This document shows positions 1 through 7,800 of a DNA stretch of 10,879 nt, piece after piece. The stretch is taken from contig CAJUJG010000075.1 in assembly GCA_910586715.1 (NCBI GenBank), positions 1 to 10,879 on the forward strand, written 5' to 3'. The stretch's first letter is position 1. Each line of letters opens with the position of its first letter. A model generated the notes under the pieces. It worked only from the letters and a program-made list of their open reading frames with translations. It did not search any database and had not been told where the DNA came from. A program made the translations under genes and the position numbers. Source of the DNA: an uncultured Lachnospiraceae bacterium. GTDB lineage: Bacteria > Bacillota > Clostridia > Lachnospirales > Lachnospiraceae.

Positions 1-2
1 GC

Positions 3-68
3 GGTACAAAGACCGTGAAGTTTAAGATTACACAAAAGACAATGAAAAAAGGAAGTTTAGCGAATTAA
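3..68 (+). CDS. 3' end of a surface-type protein (partial)
   Basis: An open frame enters from the left edge and ends at TAA 66-68, giving a 21-residue C terminus that ends KFKITQKTMKKGSLAN. The stretch GTKTVKFKI closely matches GTKNLKFKI, the end of the sixth Ig-like repeat of the giant secreted protein further right (residues 1591-1599). At DNA level, bases 3-30 and 6561-6588 agree at 23 of 28 positions. From this I infer that the neighbour was a cell-surface protein ending in the same kind of beta-sandwich repeat, finished by a short basic tail. A terminator follows 8 bases after the stop, which supports this as a genuine gene end. Its main function cannot be seen from here. Confidence 0.6.
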   Translation, partial: GTKTVKFKITQKTMKKGSLAN

Positions 69-76
69 GTTATAAG

Positions 77-106
77 CAGGAGCTGCCACATGACAGCTCC
101 TGTTTT
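77..106 (+). terminator. Rho-independent terminator of the left-edge gene
   Basis: A perfect 9-bp stem (CAGGAGCTG at 77-85 with CAGCTCCTG at 94-102) encloses an 8-base loop and is followed directly by TTTT at 103-106. It lies just after the stop of the partial gene and separates that gene from the kinase unit. Confidence 0.8.
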
Positions 107-191
107 GACGTTAAAATAATGCTGTAGGACGGATTGCTCTGCTAAAGGGCGAATTTAAACGTATTTTAAAGAAAATTAATTGAAACAACAA

Positions 192-330
192 AAAGGAGAG
201 ATTATAATGAAAACAATATCACTTAAATACGGCTTTTGCATCAGGGAAATCATAACTGTCTCAATGGTATGGTTTGTTTAACGCAAAAACGCAGGAAGAG
301 GAAGGTAAGTATGACACTGATAAATTTTAA
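192..330 (+). pseudogene. Short frame with strong RBS, probably a decayed gene ahead of the kinase
   Basis: A strong RBS (AAAGGAGAG, 192-200) sits 6 bases before ATG 207, yet that frame encodes only 24 residues (MKTISLKYGF then about 14 more) and stops at 279-281. Shifting by +1 near 232 gives a protein-like reading (FASGKS, a stop at 253-255, then LSQWYGLFNAKTQEEE onward) that ends at TAA 328-330 and overlaps the kinase start at 311. Overlapping stop and start is typical of coupled bacterial genes, so the original unit may have had a first gene of about 40 codons that has since gained a frameshift and a stop. It could instead be a leader peptide, with the second reading being chance. I do not recognise a family. 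Confidence 0.35.
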
Positions 331-1285
331 CGGATATGAGCAGAATCAGAGAATGTATGGAGGAACAGCCGGACGAAAAATGGGTATCTCTTATCAGGGA
401 AAAGAGTATATATTGAAATTTCCGGGGAATTTAAAAGAACAAGGAATGAAAAATATTAATCTCAGCTATTCCAACAGTCCGGTATGTGAGTACATCGGCT
501 CAAAAATATATGAACTACTTGGTTTTTCGGTACATGAGACTATATTGGGTGAACGGAACGGAAAAACCGTTGTTGCCTGTGGAGATTTTTTGGAAGGCGG
601 GGAACGACTGTATGAGTTTGATAAAATTAAGGTGACATTTGAACCGCACTTTCTTGATTCTAATGGAAACGAGACGAACGGAGTTGGTGTTGACTTGTAT
701 GAAGTTCTGATGACAATTCAGGAACACCCATTTTTAAAAGATATTTTGGGAATCCAAGAACATTTTTGGAATATGTTTGTGGTGGATGCTTTACTCGGAA
801 ATCCTGACAGAAATAATAGCAATTGGGGAATTATTTTAGGAGCAGATGGCGGTAAGCGCATTGCGCCTGTTTATGATAATGGAAACTGCCTGAATTGCAA
901 ATGGGATGACAAAAAGCTTGCAGAGGTTTTGTCAGACGAAAGAAAGTTGGAAACAGAAAGCTATAAAGGGCGCAGGTGCATTTTTGAATTGAAAGGAAAA
1001 AAGATAAACCCATATCATGTTATGGATAGCATGGAATATATAGGGTGTAATGAGGCTGTGGAACGGATTGTTCCGGTAATGGGCGACTCCTTTTTCAAAA
1101 TTCGCAGGATGATAGAGGAAATACCTGTTTTGTCAGAGGTGCAGAAAACATTTTATCTTACAATAATGGAGAACAGATATAATAAAGTGTTTTTGCCGCT
1201 TTATCGGGACATCATTTCTGGCAGAAAAAAACATGAAGCCAAAGTGGCACAGGAGAAAACAGAAAGGGGAAGAGAAAATGTATAA
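311..1285 (+). CDS. HipA/CtkA-like Ser/Thr protein kinase-fold protein
   Basis: This 324-residue cytoplasmic protein shows the marks of the HipA-like kinase family, closest in style to the CtkA group. Residues 16-25 (YGGTAGRKMG) fit the nucleotide-binding loop. Lys36 in YILKFPGN fits the ATP-contacting lysine. GNPDRNNSNWG at 163-173 is the catalytic loop, with Asp166 as base and Asn171 as metal ligand. APVYDNG at 185-191 supplies the second metal-binding Asp189. There is no HipA N-terminal subdomain, as expected for compact CtkA-type proteins. I chose ATG 311, which has AGGAAGAGGAAGG just upstream, over TTG 236 because the family normally begins a few residues before the YGG loop. HipA relatives phosphorylate proteins on Ser/Thr, and some act as growth-arresting toxins; the target here is unknown. 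The next gene overlaps its stop, suggesting translational coupling. Confidence 0.85.
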   Translation: MTLINFNGYEQNQRMYGGTAGRKMGISYQGKEYILKFPGNLKEQGMKNINLSYSNSPVCEYIGSKIYELLGFSVHETILGERNGKTVVACGDFLEGGERLYEFDKIKVTFEPHFLDSNGNETNGVGVDLYEVLMTIQEHPFLKDILGIQEHFWNMFVVDALLGNPDRNNSNWGIILGADGGKRIAPVYDNGNCLNCKWDDKKLAEVLSDERKLETESYKGRRCIFELKGKKINPYHVMDSMEYIGCNEAVERIVPVMGDSFFKIRRMIEEIPVLSEVQKTFYLTIMENRYNKVFLPLYRDIISGRKKHEAKVAQEKTERGRENV

Positions 1286-1493
1286 TGATAGCACGATTAT
1301 CTTACCATCTGATCTTCCGGAAGGATTGCAGAGGGACTTTAAGGAACTGCAGGAGTATTATGACGCGGGAGATTGGTTTCAGTTTGACCTGTTCTTTGAA
1401 GCAGTGGAGGCAAGCGTAAAGGCTTATTACCTGGCAGGGAAGATTAGCAGGGAGGAGCTGAACCTTATTTTTAGAAAATATGGAATAGCATAA
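1278..1493 (+). CDS. Small acidic protein coupled to the HipA-like kinase
   Basis: This 71-residue protein begins MYNDSTIILPSDLPEG and is rich in Asp, Glu and aromatic residues, with a helical-looking pattern (DFKELQEYYDAGDWFQF, then FFEAVEASVKAYYLAG). It has no signal peptide or membrane segment. ATG 1278 lies 8 bases inside the kinase gene, which stops at 1283-1285, and AAAGGGGAAG stands just upstream, so it was chosen over ATG 1233, which would overlap the kinase by 53 bases without a clear RBS. The tight overlap implies that it is made together with the kinase. A role as partner, regulator or antitoxin is an inference from that arrangement only. I recognise no DNA-binding motif of the HipB type. 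Confidence 0.75.
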   Translation: MYNDSTIILPSDLPEGLQRDFKELQEYYDAGDWFQFDLFFEAVEASVKAYYLAGKISREELNLIFRKYGIA

Positions 1494-1617
1494 AACAGTC
1501 AGAGTTTAAAGAGTATATCAATGCACTATAGTCTTTTGGCAATTCTGTCACACCCTCATCAGCCTCAAAACACGTCAAACCTCAGAATTTATATGAAAAC
1601 AACAAAATAACCCATTA
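1494..1617. other. Noncoding spacer without recognised content
   Basis: This AT-rich stretch lies between the 71-residue gene and the terminator. I see no open frame with an RBS, no tRNA and no clear repeat. It is probably the 3' untranslated region of the kinase unit. Confidence 0.5.
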
Positions 1618-1665
1618 AAAAAACACCTTATTGTACAGATTTCACAGTACAGGCGGGTGTTTTTT
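1618..1665 (+). terminator. Rho-independent terminator after the kinase unit
   Basis: AAAAAACACC (1618-1627) pairs with GGTGTTTTTT (1656-1665). An inner stem, TGTAC (1632-1636) with GTACA (1647-1651), makes the loop compact, and the outer arm ends in a T run. It isolates the kinase pair from the giant gene, so the two are separate transcription units. Confidence 0.8.
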
Positions 1666-1689
1666 GTAACAATATTTGTTAAATATGAT

Positions 1690-1720
1690 TTGACTATGAC
1701 GCAATGTCATACTTTATAAT
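1690..1720 (+). promoter_or_regulatory. Sigma-A-type promoter with 19-bp spacer and internal dyad
   Basis: TTGACT (1690-1695) and a consensus TATAAT (1715-1720) are 19 bp apart, longer than the usual 17. The spacer holds a perfect inverted repeat, TATGAC-GCAAT-GTCATA (1695-1711), whose centre at 1703 is close to the middle of the spacer. In well-studied MerR-family promoters a 19-20 bp spacer carries just such a dyad, and the bound activator twists the DNA to realign the boxes. A simple repressor operator is the alternative. No regulator gene is present in the window. Confidence 0.6.
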
Positions 1721-1732
1721 AAAAATATAGCA

Positions 1733-1763
1733 TTAGAGTGTAAATGGGGATTTTGCGCTCTAA
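1733..1763 (+). promoter_or_regulatory. Leader hairpin in the 5' untranslated region
   Basis: TTAGAGTG (1733-1740) pairs with CGCTCTAA (1756-1763), with one G-U pair, around a 15-base loop. It lies between the predicted transcription start (about 1727) and the RBS of the giant gene. It may protect the 5' end of a very long mRNA or modulate translation; it has no T run and is not a terminator, and it matches no riboswitch that I recognise. Confidence 0.4.
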
Positions 1764-1776
1764 ATATAAAAATAAA

Positions 1777-1783
1777 AAGGAGG
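1777..1783 (+). promoter_or_regulatory. Strong RBS of the giant esterase gene
   Basis: AAGGAGG ends 7 bases before ATG 1791. It fixes the start there rather than at the in-frame ATG 1800, which would be too far from it. Confidence 0.85.
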
Positions 1784-1790
1784 AGCGGGT

Positions 1791-1898
1791 ATGCTTAACA
1801 TGAAGAACAAACTGGCAAAGCGGATTATGGCGTTTGTGCTGTCGGGAGCAATGGTAATCTCCGGACTGGCGCCAACGGGAATGACCGCGTATGCTGCA
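1791..1898 (+). other. Signal peptide of the giant esterase
   Basis: Residues 1-36 show a basic start (KNKLAKR), a hydrophobic core (IMAFVLSGAMVISGLAP) and an AYAA site followed by EAS, fitting Sec export and signal peptidase I cleavage after Ala35 or Ala36. No lipobox cysteine is present, so it is not a lipoprotein. Confidence 0.85.
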
Positions 1899-4800
1899 GA
1901 GGCCTCAACGGAAATTTCGACAGAAGCTGTGGAAGAGTCCTTTGAGGAGACGGAACAGAACGAATCAGAGGTTGTTTCAGACAAGGCAGATGAAGAAACA
2001 CCTGGCGAAGACTCCGGAGCAGATGTGAAGGAGGAAGAGACGACCGAGACTGCGGACGAAGAAGAGACAGCAAAGAATGCTGCTCCGACGAGTACGGCTG
2101 CAGAGGAAGTTGCTGAGAGCATCGTGGAGAAAGACGATGTGGAAGAGACAGTAGTAGAAGAAGAAAATAAGGTTGCGAGCTTTGGATTTAAGGCGGAGGA
2201 ACTTTCCGGGAATGTTGAAGCAGGTACTGCAGTGACGGAAGGTGGTTGCACTATAAAAGCTCCAAACAATAAAAGTATTAATTTGGAAAACTGTAATGCT
2301 ACAATTAATGGAAAAACGTTTACAAAAAAATTAAAGTTTGGTGGAGCAGCTACTAGTGGGGGACAAATCATTTATTTTACCACAGAGGGCGCAGGGACAT
2401 TAAAAGTATATGGACAATATGGAAAAGTACCTGCCGAGACTGATAAAGACAGGAAAATAGGATTATATCCATATGAAAATAGTACGTTAGGAAGTTTAAT
2501 AGGAGAAGGGCAGTTAATGCCGCGTGATAATACGGATGTAGAACTCTCTTTTCAAATAACACAAGCAGGTACATATTGTGTAGGCGGTTTACCTAGTATA
2601 GGTGGGGGTTCACATATTTATGGTGTTTACTTCGAAGGAGAAGGCGGCACTCCAGACCCTTCCGTTCCAGAAGAGTCATCATCTACCGAAGAATCATCTG
2701 ATGAAGGACCGTCTATTCCCGATGATGAAAAACATACGGTATGGGTAGTCGGTGATTCGACGGTATCGGCATATGATACCTTGCAAGGATATTATGCAAA
2801 GTATGGCTATGGAACACAGCTTCAAACATATTTTGATGAATATTATGTAGTCGATAATATAGCAGCTTCAGGAAGAAGTTCAAAAAGTTATTTGACAGAA
2901 AGCAAAGCTGCGTATGAGAAATTAACAACTCAAATAAAAAGTGGTGATGTTCTTATCATTGGATTTGGACATAATGATGAAAAGCATGAAGTGCCTAGGT
3001 ATACCAGCCCTGTTGGAGATTATAATACAGAGGGTTCTTTTGCAAAATCACTTTATGACAATTATGTAAAGATTGCACTTATTAAGGGGGCACAGCCTAT
3101 TCTTTGTACGCCTATTGTCAGAAGAAGCAAGACGGATACGCTTAGTGATAAGGACTGTCATATTGTAGCGGGAGAAACAATAACCTCAGGTGACAATGCA
3201 GGCACTTATGAAGGCGGAAACTATGCACAGGCAATAATTGATCTTGGTGCTGCAGTGAATGTACCTGTTATAGATTTGACTGCTCTTACAAAAGCTCTTT
3301 ATGAGGAGATTGGGGCAGAGGGAACGCTTTATATGCACCAGTGGACAGGTAAGACTTCTAATACGGTAGATAATACACATTTAAATATTTATGGTGCTAA
3401 GAAAGTTGCTCATATGCTTGCGACAGAGATAGATAAGTGGAAAGCAGAAACAAGCGAGTGGAAAGGCATAGATATAGCACAGCATGTTAAGAATTTGGAT
3501 AAAATACCTACCAAAGAGAATGATTTGGTTGAAAATCCTGGCTTTACGCTGAGTGATCCCGGTTATAAGCCGCCAACAACAGGCAGTACACTTTGGGAAA
3601 ATTATGGAATCTTTAAAGGTACTGCATTTGGAGCATTAGGTGGAACGCCTAATAAAACTAATTATACGTTTGGAAAAGATGATAATAATAATATGCGTAT
3701 AATGGTTAGTAATAACAAAGGTAAACTGTCAAATGATCAGAACGGTATAGCAATGTATTATTATCAAATACCTGCTGACAGTATATTTGAACTTTCTGCT
3801 AAGGCTACAGTTAAAGCCATTGATAATGGTGGTCAAGTAGGATTTGGTCTTATGGCACGTGACAATATCTATATTGATAAAAATGATTCGTCACTTGTAG
3901 GAGATTATGTAGTGGCAGGTACGCTCGGAAGTGGTAAAGCAAATTGTTTTTACAATTTAGGAAGTGTTTTAACAAAAGGTTCCAATTCTAATGATGTTGC
4001 AGCTCCGGCAGTAGGTGATACATATGAGTTAAGCATTGTGAGCAATCAGGAGGGACGCTCATGTAAATTTGGAAATAATGAAGCAGTATCGGGCGGGTTT
4101 GATTTTCAACTTACTGCTATTGATGCGGAATACCAGTATATTGGAATGTTTGTAGCAAGAAATGCAGATATAGTATTTTCTGATATTAAACTTAAAGTAG
4201 ACGGTGAAGAAGTAGACATCATGGGAGAAGTTACACCTCCAGAACCTGAAGGTCCAAGCGGTGACGACGACCTTTCTGTAGAAGGCGATGGCGGAAAAGT
4301 CAGTGTTGCAGACGGACTTTTGAAAGGCAAGAAGTACGGATATAAGGATGTGGCTACATTTACGGTACTTCAGGATATGACCTTCAAAACGGGCGTTATC
4401 AATAGTCAACAAGAGTGGGATTCATATGCAATTAGTGTTGATGGCGAAGACTATCCGGGCTGCGTACAGGGTGACAATGGTCCGGGTGCGTCACATGCTG
4501 TTCAGACTGAGGAGAAGGCAGTAATTGAAATAAAGGCAATCCAAAACAGTAAGATTACATTTACCTTGAGACAAAACGATAAACCGTTGTATTTTGTTGA
4601 TACAGCAGATGCTGCATATACAGCGCAGGATATTGCTTTGTCAGGCAACACGCCTGGGAAACGTACGTTCTATATGAAGGGCGGTCATACGTATCAGTTC
4701 TATGCTGGCGGTTCGAAGGTAATGGTAGCAGATATTGCTATTGCAAAGAGCGGTGCAGACGATCAAGGATGGCCGTTTAACGATGAGAGCAAACCCGAGG

Positions 4801-7800
4801 GTCCAGGTGATGAAGGTTCAAGCCAGCCGGGTTCAGGCGAGGAAAATTCGAGTCAGTCAGGCTCAGGTGAGGAGAGCTCAAGCCAGCCGGGTTCAGGCGA
4901 GGAAAATTCGAGTCAGACAGGCTCAGGTGATGAAGGTTCAAGTGAGCAGAATCCAAGTACACCAGGAACAGGTGAGGAAGAGCCGGATACACCACCTACA
5001 AAAATACCGGCAGACGATAAGATTAAGACAATCTCTATCAGCGGAAGCAGAATTAAGATTGAGGCAGCGAACCTCGTAGCAAATCCTAAGAAGGCACAGT
5101 ATAATGTAACAGTTACTTATACATATACTGATAAGGATGGCGTTCGTTATCAGCAGCAGCTTACGGAAGGCTTGCATTATGAAGTAAGCTTTGTTGGAAC
5201 ATCTGATGGAAAAACTGTAGGAGAGCAGAAAATCAACATCACAGGTACAGGCACAAGTAAAAATGCAGTTACAGATTTAGGTAAATTTGTCAATAAAAAG
5301 ACGGTTTCTTACCAGCTGGTAGATAAGAAAGCAGCAGTTAAAACAAATGATATTTCAAAGGTAAGAACGATTGCCCTTGATAAGAATGCGGTAAAGAATT
5401 TATCGTACACAGGTAATTATATTACACCGGTGCCGGCTATTACAGGCATTGAGGAAAAGAATGCGGACGGAAAAGCAAATTACCAATATGTATACAAGAA
5501 CAATGTAAACGCAGGAAAGGCAAGCGTTACAGTAATCGGACAAGGCGATTACTACGGCGCGAAGGTACTTTCTTATACCATTAAGCCGACAGACCTTTCT
5601 AAGCCGACAGAAGAGCTGAAGCTTTCTGCATCAAATGTAAAAGAGTTTGCCGGAAGCGGAAAGGCTTACAGTGTCGAGGAAGCATTTGAGTATAAGGGAA
5701 CTCCTGTAGTATTACACAATCTTACATTGACATATGCAGGTAAGAAACTGAGACCGCAGGAAGATTACACAATTGTTTATAAAGTAAATACGCAGAAGGG
5801 CACGGGAACAGCAACCATTAAGGGTATCAATAACTTTAAGGGTTCTATCAAGATTGATTACAAGATGGCAATCAATCAGGATGTTGCAACAATCCTTGGA
5901 ACTTTGAACACTCCTGAAAATGCAGTTCCGGCAGAGTACTCTTCTAAGGGAGCAAGACTTACAGAAATTAAGTTATCTAACGGTGTAACGCTAAAAGAGA
6001 ATGCGGACTACAAAGTAAAATATGGTAAAGAGTGTAAAACTGTTACAGTGGGTCAGAAAGATCTTACAGTAACAATAACAGGAGCAGGCGCATACAAGAA
6101 TGCAATTGCGAAGGATACACCGATTGCGATTGAAGTAATAAAAGGTAAATACCACATTAAGGATGGCACAGTTGTAGATGCGAAAAAGGCTGCGGATGAT
6201 GCAAAACTTATCAGTGCAGCAAAGATAACAGACGCATCAGGTGCAAAAGTTAAAAACGTAACGCTTGCTGAACGCAAGGCAGACGAGCCGATTACATCTA
6301 TTACGGTAATACCGGGTGACACAGAGAATTATGAAGAGACAACGCTTTCTTGCCGTGTGGCAGCAAAACTTGGCAGTGTGAAGCAGGTTGTAAATATTCC
6401 GAATCAGGCATTTGACGGTGTCAATTCCGTAACGGTTACAAAGCAGAATATTGCAGACGCTCTTGGTATTGATGCGAAGAATTTCCGCATTGTTTCATAT
6501 AAGAATAATCATAAGCTTGGATCAGCTACAGTAACGGTTGAAGGTACAGGTTTGTATTATGGAACAAAGAACCTCAAGTTTAAGATTGTTCCGGATAAGA
6601 TTAACCCTGATGATATTGCAGGCGGTGACACAGAAGAGACCAGCGTAATCGAAGATCCTTCTGTTGAGGAAAGCGAGGGCACAACAGAGAGCGGAAGCAC
6701 ACCGGAGAGCGGCGGCACGGACGAAAGTTCAACGGAAGAAAGCTCTGACACGGAAGGCAGCTCTGGCGAAGATCCGGATAAGCCGACGCCAAGTGATAAG
6801 CGTATTGACGTATGGGATTTTGGTGCAAAGCAGGAAGAGGATACCACAAAGTATACAAACTATATTGCGGTAAAAGACTGGGATGATTGCGCAGATGCAT
6901 CGGACGGCACATTCCCAGAGACATCTGTGACTGTTACCTTTGGAGATTTAACAATTAAGACAGAAAAGACTGATAGACTTTTTGCGCCTGGTTCAAAAAA
7001 CACGTATCCTGGAAGCACACCTAAAGTAGGAACGGCTGATTATGGTGATGGATACACAGCAGTAGGTGGTTGGTATGCCAACGGTGCGAGAAGTGCGACA
7101 AAAGGATATATTGAACTCTCTAATGTTTCAATTGGTGATAGAATTGATGTTTATGCAGGACCGCATAATGGCACGGAAACACCATTTGCTTTTGAAGGCG
7201 GAGACCCAGTGACCAAGGGAGAATTGGGTTCGACTTCTGGAGCTGCAAAAATGTCATTTGTTGCAGAAAGTAATGGAAAGTATAAGATATATTCGAACGG
7301 AGGCGGTAAGCCGTTTTGGTGTCGCATACAGAGAATTCCGGCAGCTGAAGTAAGCGGTACGATTGATTTTGGACCTCTTACGGCAACGGAAGGCGTTACA
7401 TTGAAGTTTGTCAATGGCACAACAAAGGCTCAAACAGCAGCAGTTCTTGAAGGAACGAATTTTAAGGCAAACCTTGCAGCTGGCTATACGTATACGGCAG
7501 TCCTTTCAGGGGCAACGGGATACGGTTTTACAAATGAAACAAAGAAGGTAACAATAACAAATGATGACGCCTTGGTGGGTAAAGGTTCTGTGAACCTTGC
7601 GGTAGAGACGAAGGAAACTTATGTATATTCAGGTAATATTACAGGATTTGCAGATGGCTATGATACTTCTAAACTTGTAATTACCTTGAAAGCAGATCCG
7701 GATTCACAAAGTGAAGATGCTATTGTTACAATTAATGAGGACCGTAGCTTTACGGCGACTTTAGACCCGGATGTAACATACACACTTGTTATGGAAGGCG

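Noticed and set aside
105..206. Promoter for the kinase unit (TTGACG at 105-110)
   Set aside because: No credible -10 box at 16-19 bp; the -35-like bases also overlap the end of the terminator T run. A promoter must exist nearby, but I cannot place it.
236..310. TTG 236 as start of the HipA-like kinase
   Set aside because: It adds 25 residues of basic, non-family sequence and has no suitable RBS; ATG 311 has one and gives the usual N terminus.
1233..1277. ATG 1233 as start of the small acidic protein
   Set aside because: It would add a Lys/Arg-rich stretch that is simply the other frame of the kinase C terminus; ATG 1278 has a better RBS and a normal short overlap.
1760..2371. Long minus-strand open frame opposite the signal peptide and acidic linker
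   Set aside because: It mirrors the low-complexity Glu/Thr/Ser codons of the plus-strand gene as a Ser/Val/Ala-rich product, has no RBS and covers the promoter leader. Other minus-strand frames inside the giant gene are shadows in the same way.
4801..4950. Possible CRISPR-like or minisatellite array
   Set aside because: The repeats are contiguous without unique spacers and stay in frame as a protein linker.
4735..5079. Plus-strand frame of 114 residues, rich in Val, Gln, Arg and Ala
   Set aside because: It is an alternate reading of the 30/60-base linker repeat and lies wholly inside the giant gene in another frame.
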